Origin: Xanthoparmelia taractica
Taxonomy: Eukaryota > Ascomycota > Lecanoromycetes > Lecanorales > Parmeliaceae
Assembly: GCA_033085395.1 (NCBI GenBank)
Contig: JANQBS010000168.1
Location: 1 to 64,000, forward strand
DNA: 64,000 nucleotides
Direction of reading: 5' to 3'
Shown: positions 33,411 through 45,002 of the stretch, one piece after another
How positions within the stretch are numbered: the first letter of the stretch is position 1
How the letters are laid out: every line of letters begins with the position of its first letter
Translations under genes and position numbers: made by a program
The notes under the pieces: generated by a model
The model's input: only the letters and a program-made list of their open reading frames with translations
Database searches by the model: none
Told to the model about the DNA's origin: nothing

Positions 33411-35809
33411 TCAAAGCCTCGCCCTCCCCGTAGTCTCATACGTCCCCTGATGCCACACCGGAACCTCCATCTTAAGCGCATCACCACTGTACCCCAGATC
33501 CTCCGCGATAAGCATAGCCGCCTTCTCGCCGATAAGCAGCGCCGTGCTATAAGTGTTGCAGCCAACGTTGTCGGGACAGATTGACAGATCGGCGCATTTG
33601 AGACCTTTGACGCCGTGGACGTTGAGGCGTTCGTCGAGGACGCCGTGTTGGACGATGGAGTTGCCTTGGCGGGGGGCCATGGAGCAGGTGCCGAGGCCTG
33701 GTGTACGGGTTGATTTAGCTTGTGGATATTGGATTTGGGAATGGGTGGATGGGTTGGGTAATGGGAAGAGATGGGGGGGCTTACTGTGCCAGGTAGTCTC
33801 CACGTGACGCTTAACCCATTCTTCGACAGCCGCAATATCCTCTTTTGAGTACTTGAGATCTTCTCTGATGTTGGCCGTCTGGCTGCTTGTGACGAAGCTG
33901 TCCTTGGGCGGTTTTCCGGGCTTGGTGTGGATGGACCAGCTACCGTGCTGGATGCCCGCTGACAGGTGGTTGGGCCCGCCGTAAGCCTTGGTGTCTTGGA
34001 GGTTCAAGTCTTCCGAGCGGGCGGGGGAGTCGTACGCAAAGAATCTACGGTACGACTCAAATTTTAGCATCGGAAATGAGGAAAAGGAGAGTGGGTGAAC
34101 GATGACTTACGGATGCTTATCAGTAACCTCTCCAGCATATGCGTCCATACGACGAGCCGTCTCTCGAGATTTAATGTAACCCCAAACCATAGGTGCCATA
34201 TCACGATCGTCGTTCATGAAGCCAGCATCGAAGTCTGGAGCTTCATATGGGTCAGGCGAGACGATGTGCGTGCTGCCGCGCGAGAAGGGATATTCCAAAA
34301 AGTGGAACATGGAGAAGAATTTGCCCTGCGGCATGAGCATGTGATCTCCGAAGAAGCTGCATCGCGTTAGCATGATTTTTGGATAGAGAATAAGATAGGC
34401 TGACCCAGAGATGACAGAGTAATGCATGACAGGCTTGTCGGGCTTCTTTTTAAAGTAGCTATCCCAACCGGAGCGGAATTCCTTCATGTAGTCCTGAGAC
34501 AGCTCCTCGTCGGTAGGCCTGACCTTGACGCCGGCTTCGATGCCATTGGTCGCAAGTGGACCCGTGCCATTGAGTTGCCACTGGTCGTAGACTCTCTTCT
34601 GAGTCTCGGGATCACCTCTGATAAAGTCGTCGAAGCTCTCAGTGTCAGGCTTGGCACGGTAGGCCGAGAAGGTAAGGTAGTGGTCTTGGAAGTTGAGACC
34701 AACGCCCGGCAAATCAACTTGGCATTTCACCCCGGCTTTTTGAAGTTTCTCGGGGTCTCCAATGCCAGATCGCTGTAGTACGAGCGGCGTGCTGAGAGTG
34801 CCGCATGAAATGACAATCTGCTTGCGGGCCTTGATGACTTTTTCCTGTAGCTGGTTTGGATCAAGCGGCTTCATGGGCACAGTGCGGATCGCTGTGGCAC
34901 GGCCATTTTTGAGTATGACTCTGTCGACCTTGGTGTTGCACATGAGGTAGAGATTGTCATGGTTCCTATTATTCTCAGTCATCGGACTCATTGGCATGGA
35001 AAAGGCTGATCTCACCTCATATTCGAATGGATATATCCATGGGCTGAGTCCGAACGGCGGCCCGTGTCCCTGTTGATCCACTTGAGCCAATGTTCAGCAC
35101 CGTGACCAGTCGTCAGATCCTCCAGATCGTCTGTGGTAGGAATGCCCTGAGATTCAGTGGCACGAAGAAAGTCCCACGCAATTGGGTACGTATAGTTGCC
35201 GAATGAAACCTTGATGGGACCTTCGAAACCATGTATGTCACGGTTGTTGCAGGCACGTTGGTACGTCTCATGCTTCTTCATCAGTGGGATGAGTTCCTTG
35301 GTTTTCCATCCCTCAGCCTGGAAATCATCATAGTCGGAGGCACTAGCTCGTGTGTACATCATCTATGCTCAATTTAGCACCAGCCACTCCACCAGTCTTT
35401 TTGGCAACCAACGAAGTTGATACTGGATCCGCCACCGAGGATGTTGGCACATGGCACGATAGCCTTACGTCCAGCTAACCATTTGGAAGGTCTCGAGTGG
35501 TAGAAGGAAGCTGTCTTAGAGTCGAGCTTCATGTTCTTGGGGTATATGCCAGGCCTAGGTGGGTTGGTCACGTCTCGTATGCGAACGCTGCGGATAGGCT
35601 TACATCGGAACCCATGGATTGTTGAGGTTGTTCTCTCCTCCCTCAATTAGCAAGACTTTTAGGTTCCTGTCCAAGGCCGCCAGTCGACCAGCGACGACGC
35701 ACCCAGCAGAGCCTCCTGTAGCGTCGTTAGCCCCTGTTCATGTCCTGCCCTTGACTTCGCCAATCTTACCTCCAGCCACGATAATGTCAACCTCATCTGG
35801 ACTCGTCAT
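33411..35809 (-). CDS. AOX1: alcohol (methanol) oxidase, peroxisomal GMC flavoenzyme
   Basis: Oxidises methanol or short primary alcohols with O2 to aldehyde and H2O2 in peroxisomes (EC 1.1.3.13). Eight exons close exactly to 664 aa, the length of yeast alcohol oxidases: 35809-35770, 35715-35604, 35554-35413, 35362-35016, 34965-34405, 34356-34111, 34044-33785, 33697-33411. The FAD motif GGGSAGC lies at residues 13-19. Family-specific stretches follow: ENNLNNPWVP, NILGGGSSINF, MYTRASASDYDDF, SAHGYIHSNMRNHDNLYL. The catalytic His is H569 in TTWHSLGTCSM, its codon just before the last intron. The second active-site residue is about N617 in CPDNVGCNTYSTAL. The C-terminus TTGRARL ends in a PTS1-type signal (ARL). 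No defect is seen. The gene converges with the P450 gene. Confidence 0.95.
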
Positions 35810-37121
35810 GATGGGCGGTGGTACTCAACGATGCGTTTGGAAGAGCTGATTTGACTTCTCCTCGATGTTTCCAAGGAAGAGCAGCAAGTCTCGAGGATAG
35901 TATAAGATATAGATATCTTGAGCATGGAGAAGCCCCACCTTCGGCCACACGGCATTGCAGAGGGATGAGCATCTTGCATGAGCTCTGAGCAACCCCGCGA
36001 AGCCTCGCCCGCATCAATTGGCCTATTACGACCAAGAACAGGATAACCAGGATGGCTGGATCTCGATCTGGCAGGGTTTTCTGCGATGAGCGACCCTCAA
36101 TGTCCGAAAGGAGTAAACTAGCATGCATATCCTGTAACAGCTAGAAAGGACTTGAGTATGGCGACTGAGGTCTAGGATTTGCTAGAAGACCTGGAGAAAG
36201 CTGGGACGGAAGTTCTGCAGCATTATCATCCATTGGCCAGTAGGAAGCCGTTTGGAAGTGTCGAGAAGACACTAATGCTTGAGCTGATCATTGATGGTAC
36301 TGGAGGGTTCGCAAACAGACCCCTTAATGGAAACAGCAGATGCATGGCATTGCATGGCATGGCATACTGCGCATGATAACCCCCGCACAAGAGATGTTGT
36401 TGGAAATCTCTACCCCGCATTAAGACCAACATGTCGAATTATAGGGCTAGAACCTGGCGAGGGTCTTCGTCTTGCATGGCAAAGCATGAAAGTAAGAGAG
36501 CATTGACATGCAGGGCAACTTGAACCTGCCTTCACGGGACAATCGGTCCTTTCTCGAGATCGGCTGTTCGTAGCAGTCGTCTCATACCATTGGCCAAGGC
36601 CCAGGACCACCGACGGTACCACTAGCCGGGACAAGTGTTCTTACTGAGGGAAATCGAATCCTTTCAAGTTCTTGCAATGTAAAAGGTCATATCTTTTCCG
36701 AGCTCATGCATGTGAAGACAGAAGCCAAGGCGTTCGTTTGCTCTCCAAAAGGTGAAATATAAAGTATCAAGTATCAGGAAGCGGGGCAAAGGGAAGAACG
36801 GTAACGGAAGCTAGCTAAGCGGTTTGCGGGGGAATGATCTGCAACATGCCAACTTGCCTGGGTATGTTATACCCAAGGTTACCTTGGAGTAAACCCTTGT
36901 GATTCGGGGCACACCTCGAAATCACAGAATGGCTTCTGTGAGAGCGTTGACTGCATAGAGTAGAGTATCATAGTGAAAAGCGCGTTCTGAGAGTGCTATC
37001 CAATAGTATCCCATGAGATTGACGCGGATGGCCCGCTTATATCCCCAGCAGTCGAAGCAGCTACCACTTTTCCACCACTGGCCCAGGGAGTCTCAGTCTT
37101 GGAGCGTCCCTGCCGGACACC

Positions 37122-37370
37122 ATGGCCATCGGCCAATCCGCTCAAAATGTTCCGCCTCGCCACCCTCGTCACCTTCGTCGCCTCCCTTACCCTATTCACG
37201 ACCAGCTCCTATTCTTCCTCCCCGTGACGGCACCTCCCCCACCGCACCGAAGCCAATGCTTTTCACCCGCGCAGGTCCCACATCTGCCTCAAACGTGTCC
37301 GCTAGGTCATCATTACCCTTTCAACCCCGAGTGCGCTTTTCGCGACGGCGACTCTCCATACGTGCAGTAA
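37122..37370 (+). pseudogene. possible small secreted protein remnant
   Basis: From ATG 37147 one frame gives a textbook signal peptide (MFRLATLVTFVASLTLFTTS) but stops after 26 codons. A second frame, open from 37122 to 37370, ends in a compact Cys/His-containing tail (TCPLGHHYPFNPECAFRDGD). No intron with valid GT...AG and phase joins the two. This is either a frameshifted remnant of a small secreted protein or a splice I failed to find. Confidence 0.3.
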
Positions 37371-37739
37371 GAAGAGGGATAGAGTGTAAGTATTACAGCG
37401 GGCTGGCGTTTACCCGGAGTGGGGGAAATCTTGTTGGTTGGGAGGAGTGCGTTGGGTTTGCTGGATAGGGTGCAGTATGGGTGGCGGAAGGGGCAGTTGC
37501 GACGGACCTGACTGAGTGATTGGATGTGAACTCATGGAGGTAGTTGGGGGTAATGTTTGTTGGGCCGGGGGTGCCTTGTAGTGGCGGCAGTAGAGGTTCT
37601 ATGTCCTGTATGAGATTTCGTAGCAAGTATGTATATAAGTGGATGAAAAAAATGTAAAAGATTCTTAGTAATTCAGACTCGCCTAGGGTTATAGCCCTAA
37701 AAAATGACGGCATACCTGAAAACATGGTAAAACGTGCTA

Positions 37740-38040
37740 CTCCCTATCTCAATAATATTCACTCGAAATCCGAGATGGGTAATTTTTAATTATTTAATCA
37801 ATTATTATTATATAATGCTTTCATTAATCGCGGATCAAATATGTCTCTCGATAGCGCTAAATAAGTCTATGGATTCTTTTCTATATCTACTTACGAAGTA
37901 AATCTTAGATCTAAGGGTACGATCTCTACTAACGGTTTTAAGTTACCCTCTTTAGTCTACCCATCTATAAAGTTATACTACGACTGTTGCGTCTTCGAGA
38001 TCTACGGCTACTTGTTCTCCGTACTGGAGCGTCTTACAGG
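37740..38040. repeat. short RIP-degraded AT-rich relic
   Basis: An AT-rich patch with the same CpA/TpG depletion and CpG/TpA retention as the left end of the window, ending about 60 bp before the serine hydrolase start. It is a probable fragment of a RIP-inactivated transposon. Confidence 0.65.
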
Positions 38041-38099
38041 ATCATCCTTGACCAATTCGACATTGATCAATTGTTAGCAAACTCACACCAACAAGAATA

Positions 38100-39861
38100 A
38101 TGTTGCTCCTCTTAAGAAGCTTCTTCTCCTGCTGCTCTGCCTTGTCTGCCGCCTTTCAAATCCCATTGAGCATACAGGACACCTCGCCCTTCACTCCTGA
38201 CTTCGACAAGCTCGTCGCAGAAACCTTGGCACATTGGCATGCTCCAGGCATCTCTGTTGCCGTGGTAGACGGTGATAAGACCTTCAGCAAAGTATGCACT
38301 TGCACGGCTTAGTCAACACGTCAGCTAAACTCTATAGGGTTACGGCATTGCGGCCTTTCCAGACGAGAAGGTCACGCCTTCAACTCTCTTCTATACAGCC
38401 TCCACCACCAAGTCCTTCACCGCGGCAGCCGTCTCTCTCCTTATTGATGACTCCGCCAACACCAGCAATCCCCTCACATGGCAAACTCCTCTTTCGTCCA
38501 TCATCCGCGAAGACTTCCTTTTGAAGGACGAGTGGGCCACCTCCCACGTCACCCTCGAAGATGCTCTCTCCCATCGAACTGGTATGCCTCGCCATGACCT
38601 GAGCTTGGATGGCTTCAATACCACCGTACGAGATGTGGTACGAAAGCTGCGTCATCTGCCGACGACGGCGGAGCCACGGGCGACATGGCAATACTGCAAC
38701 TTCATGTACATCACTATTACACACCTCATTGAGACTTACACAGGCGATGGGCTGGGTAAGACTCTGCGGGAGCGCATTTGGGATCCTTTGGGCATGGCGA
38801 GTACCTTCTTCTCGTTATCGGATGCTGAAGCAGCCACGTATACCGGCAAGGCTTCACTGGCTCGAGGATACTCTTGGCAGAACAGGACCAGGGAGTATCG
38901 CAGTGTATCTTACATGGATTCAGATGCTATCTCTGGAGCTGGCGCGGTTATCTCAAATGTACTGGACTACGCCAAGTGGCTACGGTGCATGATGGCCAGG
39001 GCGGCTCCACTCTCGTCTGCTGCTCATGACACCCTGCGCTTTCCCCGAATCAATCTACCTGTCTCTGATTTCAGACACGACGGGTTCAGAGGTGTCGACG
39101 GATATGCGCTAGGTTGGTTCACGAGCAACTATCGTGGGGAGATCATGATATGGCATACTGGTGGTCTCGACGGTTTCGCAACCATGATGGCATACCTACC
39201 GCAAAAACAGTGGGGTTTTACTATCATGGCCAATGGCGGATCAGGTGGTGCGGCCACTCACGAGATTCTGTCCTATCGATTGCTTGACGATCTGCTTGGA
39301 GTACCGGACGATGAACGGCTATCCTGGAGCGCTGTCATCGAGCGCATGTTCGAACGAGCAGCAGAGCCCCTCAAGGATCCTGCAAGACACCTATACCCGG
39401 ATGCACCCTTGGGCGATAAGGCAATTCCACTAAGTTTGCCATTGAGTCATTATTCTGGGGTACGACCCTTTACTACACCCAAAACTATACAGCTGAGGAT
39501 ACTAAATTACCATTAGACATACACACATCCTGCCTATCTCAACGTCACACTCGTTACGAAACCCATATGTGATCCGGTCCTGCACACCGAAGGGCCGAAT
39601 CCTCAGGAGATTCTCCACATTGGCTGGTCTAAGTTTCTTGGGCCCATCTCGATCGATCTCACGCACATCAGCGGCGAAAACTTCGTGGCTTACCTCCGAC
39701 TCTTCGAAGATACAAGGCAGCCGGGCGACTACGACCCTACGCGTGATTCAGTTTCAAAAGCCGAATTCCGGCTTGGTCAAGATGGGAAGGTGAAAGAGTT
39801 GGGGTTACGATTGACGGAAGAGATGGGTGATGAGAAGATATGGTTTACGAAGGTTGAATGA
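38100..39861 (+). CDS. secreted beta-lactamase-fold serine hydrolase
   Basis: A penicillin-binding-protein/beta-lactamase family hydrolase of 552 aa. Exons 38100-38291, 38338-39459 and 39517-39861 keep frame. An N-terminal hydrophobic signal (MLLLLRSFFSCCSALSAAF) suggests secretion. The catalytic SxxK is S86-T-T-K89 (FYTASTTKSFTAA), the YxN is Y183-C-N185 and the third motif HTGG is at 337-340. A C-terminal extension of about 100 residues after the catalytic domain contains YTHPAYLNV and FVAYLRLFED, as in related fungal proteins. Family members hydrolyse esters or amides; the substrate here is unknown. It lies close to the oxidative cluster but I see no direct functional link. Confidence 0.88.
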
Positions 39862-40520
39862 TGAGCTAAAAAGGACATACCTTGTAAGCTTAACTCTCCT
39901 TTCACGCATTTTGTCCTGCTTTTGCACCGTGGTCATTTTTCGATTGGGGACGAAGCTTAGGGCGTGCCTGATCTACCATCTCCCATGTCAGAATCGATCT
40001 CACTTCGTACCGTATTTGCACTTCTCCATAGGAAATTTCCATCATTATTTGTGGGTTTATGTCGAATGCCTTTCCTGTTCTGTAACACGGAATTGAATTG
40101 TAAATTACATTCCAGACTATGAAAAGTATCCCTTGCTCACCACATTTCGCCTATCCGCGGACCACGAGGCCTAAGGACATCATCCGAAACATCAGGGTCC
40201 ACGATCTATCCGCTCGCTAAGTGCCAGATTGACATGCCGAGAGATATGGCAATCTGAAATCGCATGGATATTCTTGGGGGTTATGCTTACTCTGTCTGTG
40301 AAAGGGGCACATCAACATTCTTTACATTTCGATGACGGTCGACTGGCACAAAAAGCCGCTCGGACGTATGCTGTGCGACGGAGGCTAGGTAAAACTGCCA
40401 TTTGCCACTACGGAATAGGATATATATACCGCAGTCATGCTCACGAAAAACTTCGTTTCTCCTCCGTCGTCCATTTCTCTCATCAACCAACAATCGCACC
40501 TAATCACTCCACTAAGAAAA
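39862..40520. other. intergenic
   Basis: No gene recognised. A TATATATA box at 40420-40428, about 90 bp before the next start codon, is a plausible promoter element. Confidence 0.45.
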
Positions 40521-41183
40521 ATGATGTGTTCGATCTTCGTCCTCGCACTGCTCTACCTCCTCTCCTCCGCTATCCCTCTGCTTCCCCATCAGCCTAACCA
40601 GACCAGTCCCTTCGTCCTCCAAGCCTTTCGACCTGGCTCGCCAGTACATCTCTCCACCATGAATGCCAACGACGGCCACTTCTGGCTCGGCAAAACCACA
40701 TCTTCATCCTGTCCCGCAGAACTAAAACTTCAGTGCCATACGAGAATCGAGACAGCCTTGGTAGTTTCTAGCAACGGATATGCTAGCCTGGTAAAACCCA
40801 CCTAAGCTATTGCTGACCTTGCTTGTTGTCCCCCGTATACTCACGCCACACGATATATATAGGACTCCAATGTCCCGACCGGCCAAGACATCTACGTCGC
40901 CAAAGACGGCGCCCTCTCCTTCACCGAACCCCACGGAAGAAACCTCACCGCCATCGCCTATCCGAGCGGCTTCTCCTACGACGACGATAGCAGTAGTGGT
41001 GACCGCTCTTTCACGTTCTCCGGCACGCCGTCGAAGGGCTGGCTGGCTTGTCCTGTAGCAGAGGACGAAGAGGGGCCGTGGCAGGTATTTGCGTATATTA
41101 GGCGGACTGATGCTAAAGGTTGTGTTAATTTTAAGGCGAGGGGGGAGACGTATGTGGGGGAGAGGGTGTGGGAGTATGATTGA
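40521..41183 (+). CDS. small secreted protein, IgE-binding-protein-like
   Basis: 196 aa in two exons (40521-40790, 40863-41183; 72-bp intron). Residues 1-22 or so form a signal peptide (MMCSIFVLALLYLLSSAIPL). The mature part has the layout of the fungal secreted family often labelled IgE-binding or covalently linked wall-like proteins: FRPGSPVHLSTMNANDGHFW, then IYVAKDGALSFTEP, and a Cys-containing C-terminal beta-rich half (KGWLACPV, KGCVNF). The function of the family is not established; a cell-wall or extracellular role is inferred from secretion. The ATG pair at 40521 is chosen because the signal peptide starts there. Confidence 0.78.
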
Positions 41184-41875
41184 GTAGGCCGGGGCGGGGG
41201 GGGGTCGGGAGGTGATGAGACGGGAGTTGCGACGTAATGATATGGCGAGAGCACGGTGCACTAAGTCATGTATAATAAAAATCAAGCCCATTCGGCGGAT
41301 CAAATTAACGACCATTGTTTTTATACCTGCGATACTCACGTGCGCACTTGAATCGGAATGAGTAGATATTGTTACGTCGACATACCATATAATCGCTAGC
41401 GCCCGTCGCGCTACCAAACACCCCCGTCGCCCTAAGACATCAAAGCCTCTTTCTTATCCGACTTTCCACTCATTATCCTTTCACGCCTTTCCCCCGCATC
41501 AACCCGGGCCAAAGCAGACAATTATGCAACATACAATATATACCGGAGGACCCTAACCAAGCTCTCCAATAATCAACGCAAAAGCGTTCACCCTGTCCAA
41601 ATAGAACCCCCAGCAACCTTATTCCAGCAATCTTACTCCAGCTCCAGCACGCGCACTTCAGCTAGATCTCACGAAGAACCGAATTTCGTCGGGTATTCTG
41701 CACAGCGATTCCGCACGAGCTTCCATCATGGAAGCCAGATCACCTCCTTTTGGCTAGGAGCAGGTTCTTGTGAAGTATGGTCTATAGCGCCGATCGACGG
41801 TGGGTTACGAAAGTCGTTGGACACCAATTCCCGCTAAACCCTACCAATGTGTCCAACGACTTTTATCACCAGGCC
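41184..41875. other. intergenic
   Basis: No supported gene. The sequence includes the 3' flank of the secreted protein and pyrimidine-rich DNA. Nothing conserved was recognised. Confidence 0.4.
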
Positions 41876-42518
41876 TCAGATGGTCAATTGGATGGACTGG
41901 GTGTTGGAGTTGCTCTGAGCTAAATTTTTGCTATTGGGTGATGGAATGGGTCCTGGAGGCTCAGTATGGGTGCTGCGATTCCCTCGTGGGGGAGGGGGTT
42001 TGTCTTTGCAACTGGTTGTTGGAAGAGTTGATGTGGTGAGGGGGGAACTGAGGGGTGGGTTTTTCTCTGCGTCTGAGGGTTGAGGGATGTTCTTCTTGCT
42101 GTTCTTGGACACCTCTTCTTCAGACACCTCTTCTTCCTCTTCTTATTCAGACTCCTCTTCTAACTCTCCTTCAGACTCATGACCTGAGCTTATTACAGTC
42201 ATTGGTCTCTCGTCTCTTGCTATTCTTTGCCTATGTTCATTTGCTACTTCCATACGCCTGAAGATCATCGTGCGATCTTCCTAGCATAATTGCTTTCCGA
42301 ACGATGTTTGAACTCTTCACTTCTAACGTCTCTCTTGCCTTTGGCCATTCTCCAGGACCGCTTTATTGCAGGGATTCTCTTAACGTGCTATTGATCAGTG
42401 TCAGCACAAAGGTGAGTTTATCTGGATCCATCGAGCCCGCCAAATCACTTACCTGAAAGTCAAAGTCCCTCCGGGGTATCGTCTCCTGGTTGACCGTCAC
42501 CTGAGCCTCAATTCTCAT
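41876..42518 (-). pseudogene. possible decayed gene with acidic/proline-rich tail
   Basis: From ATG 42518 a 22-codon exon joins in frame through a good intron (42388-42452, donor GTAAGT) to a second exon. That exon is basic (RSWRMAKGKRDVRSEEFKHR) and stops at 42265. Beyond the stop a shifted frame continues with coding-like sequence, an acidic Ser/Glu run interrupted by TAA near 42140 and a Pro/Ser-rich tail ending at 41876. Either only a 62-aa protein is made or this is a longer gene broken by a frameshift and a stop. I recognise no family. Confidence 0.3.
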
Positions 42519-42633
42519 ATCATCCGATCAGTGACAATAGATTCCGTCATCAGACTTGCCTCATATCGCTCCACTGAAAACCTTCGATCTATTATTCTGC
42601 AGTGTTCCTCGTACAGCTCGTACTGGTCCAAGC

Positions 42634-43962
42634 ATGGCTGGAATCATCCATGCAAAGGCTGATCTCTTCCGGCAACCCTATTCATCAATTTCTCGAAGCA
42701 TGGCCGGCATGAGTGGGACTTACAAGCGAAAACGCGCCACCGATGATTTTGGCTCACTATCCATCTCGAGTTCGGACCCTAAAATTACAAAGCGCCAGAA
42801 GTGCGTCAATTACTGCTACGAGAGTACTGAACAAAGCAACCGAGAGGACGTCAGTGAAGAGGAAAGCAGTGGAGAGGAGAGCAGCGGACTTCGATCGGAT
42901 CATTCACTGGTACGCCAGACGCTCTATGCGTACGACACGAAGGCTGACGAACTCTCTTTCCAGAGTTGCCAAACCGCTCTAGACACCAACAATACCACAC
43001 AGACTAGCAAGCCCAGCGCGAGTCCGACGTCGAACAAGCCGTACTCTCGGTGTTCCTCAGTCTCCACTGACAAAGCCGCTCCATGTGAAACCTCCAAGGA
43101 GCCGCAAACAGCGCGGAAAGACACCATCGACCTTTCAAATCGCAAGCGACATTTCATGTACACCCCAGATCGTGGCATGAAAGCAAAGGCGAAGAAATAC
43201 ATTCGTAAGCTCTATAAGCTCTTTGACGAGTTGAACAGTGAGGACAACTGCTGGCTTCACCCCTCTCCACCTCAGGCTTCCAAAAACGGGCGTCCTCCAG
43301 GCAAGATCCAATGCCAATTCGCCTGGGTAGACTCATCAGGCAAACATAGTCTCAACGTCAATGTCGGCATCGTCGCTTTAGCCATCGAATGTCAACTTAC
43401 AGAAGAACAGATGGAAGGATATGTGAACGAAGCCTGGCATCTCAGTCACCTGTGCGGCAATTGGACTTGTTGCAACTGGAGGCATATGACCGTCGAAAGC
43501 GGACGAATTAATAATAGCCGCAACCAATGCTTCCCAGATCCTACGCAATGTTCACACGATCCTCCATGCATGAAGGATAGGAAACGCCGTTTGTTGGTCA
43601 CTTCAGCCATTAGTAATCGGATCATGAGCGCTATTAATTCCGTCAGAGACAGCGCAGGATCTACCGTAGAAGGTCACACTCCTATCCCCACCATTCACGG
43701 GTTTGAATGTAGTCTATGTGGCGAAGGTGTATTGTGTTTTGAAAGCCGCAGAATCTGCCGTTCTCTGACCTCAATTGCAAAAAGCCAGCAAGCTCTCGAG
43801 AAGCTTGAGCTATGCTACCAGCAAAGCTATGAGACTCTAGAAGCTATTACATATCTGAGGCACATCATCGCGGACTTGATTAGGGAAGAAAAAGCTAGTG
43901 ACACAGCGACTTTGGAGAGAGCGGCAGCTCAACGTGAAATGGGTAAGTCAGCCAATTGCTAA
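42634..43962 (+). CDS. zinc-loop His-Me finger (I-PpoI-like) domain protein
   Basis: A single-exon frame of 442 aa from the first ATG in a frame open further upstream. The N-terminal 165 residues are low complexity, Ser/Glu/Thr-rich, with basic patches (TYKRKR, KITKRQK) that could serve nuclear localisation. The central domain (about 180-310) has CWLHP and then HLSHLCGNWTCCNWRHMTVE followed by GRINNSRNQC. This is the zinc-binding loop of His-Me finger homing endonucleases such as I-PpoI: candidate base H272, zinc ligands among C274, C279/C280 and H284, and metal-binding Asn at N293/N294. The C-terminal part has CSLCGEGVLC and a helical tail. A domesticated nuclease or DNA-binding role is inferred; activity is unknown. 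Confidence 0.75.
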   Translation: MAGIIHAKADLFRQPYSSISRSMAGMSGTYKRKRATDDFGSLSISSSDPKITKRQKCVNYCYESTEQSNREDVSEEESSGEESSGLRSDHSLVRQTLYAYDTKADELSFQSCQTALDTNNTTQTSKPSASPTSNKPYSRCSSVSTDKAAPCETSKEPQTARKDTIDLSNRKRHFMYTPDRGMKAKAKKYIRKLYKLFDELNSEDNCWLHPSPPQASKNGRPPGKIQCQFAWVDSSGKHSLNVNVGIVALAIECQLTEEQMEGYVNEAWHLSHLCGNWTCCNWRHMTVESGRINNSRNQCFPDPTQCSHDPPCMKDRKRRLLVTSAISNRIMSAINSVRDSAGSTVEGHTPIPTIHGFECSLCGEGVLCFESRRICRSLTSIAKSQQALEKLELCYQQSYETLEAITYLRHIIADLIREEKASDTATLERAAAQREMGKSANC

Positions 43963-45002
43963 TAGTCGCACGGTCAGATGCTAGGCTTTCTGCTGGACTA
44001 TATGATTTTACGAACACGCCTCCCTCTTTTGTATCGCTTTCAGGAGGACGTTGAACTGGCTCTTTGCAGCGTACGCATTTGCGCTCTGCTTCTCGGACCG
44101 CATAATGCCATTCGAACCCCTCGGTGGCCCTCACAAGAACGAGACCGTGTCGCATTCGCAGGCTGGCAAACTTCAAGTTGTGGTTTCATAACAGCAACTG
44201 CTGGTTGACACTCACGTCCATGAATTCCTTCCAGAAATTTTTCAGCCTTTCTAAGTGACCTGGCCTTTAGTTTAGAAGTAATTGCGCCAGTCATAGAATC
44301 CTCCTTGGAGACCGTGGGATGCCATTCATCCATCTGTTATAGTATCCAGATAAAAAGGAATGATATGAGCTGAAACATGCAATCAACTTCGCTTTCAACC
44401 AAATTGTCTCACGAGAAAGCAGACCTGCTTTCAGACTGTTCGCTTCCGCATCAAATTACCTACGAGCGCCCAAAGTATCACCTTACTCCGACTGTGAAAA
44501 ACGTAAACCCTGCCGTCTACGCTTTTGTAATGGAAGCAATCTGAAAGTGCCATCCATCTGTTTTCCTCTTCGGGATTATTGAGAGAAAGTTGGGCACCCG
44601 GCAATCTTGTAGTACTTCGTAGTTCCAACCAGCCAAGATGTGTAGAACTTGTGCTTAAGCCTGACCTGGGAGAGCCTATCAAATGGCCAATCAGCTATAT
44701 ATGCGGAAGCACTAACACCACCCTCCCACTATGTAAATGCGCCCGTAGCATCCCATCAATACAGTCCACCAGATTTCTTTCCAAGGTATAAACAGCGCTA
44801 GTACGAAATTAAGCTAGCGTCAGACTAGCCCCGGGCGATTTACGAAGAAACAACCTGGCGAACGTGAGACAAGCACTCTTCTTCGATCTTCCTAAATCAC
44901 GGACAACATCATGCAAGACACTACCTGTGCTTCTTGCACAGAGCCGAGCTAGCTGAAGTACTTAATACTGAGGAGCACAAGTTTTGAACTGGCATCGCGG
45001 CT
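43963..45002. other. intergenic, no gene recognised
   Basis: Minus-strand frames near 43895-44333 look mildly coding and include a GTGAGT donor at about 44213, but no splice choice kept frame. Nothing else is supported. Confidence 0.35.

Larger units (their letters stand above)
35810..38099. other. intergenic, alcohol oxidase promoter side
   Basis: Apart from the possible small secreted protein (37122-37370) and the RIP relic (37740-38040), no gene is seen. A short imperfect GCATGGCAT repeat lies at 36340-36365. The 300 bp next to 35809 should hold the alcohol oxidase promoter; I cannot identify binding sites with confidence. Confidence 0.4.
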
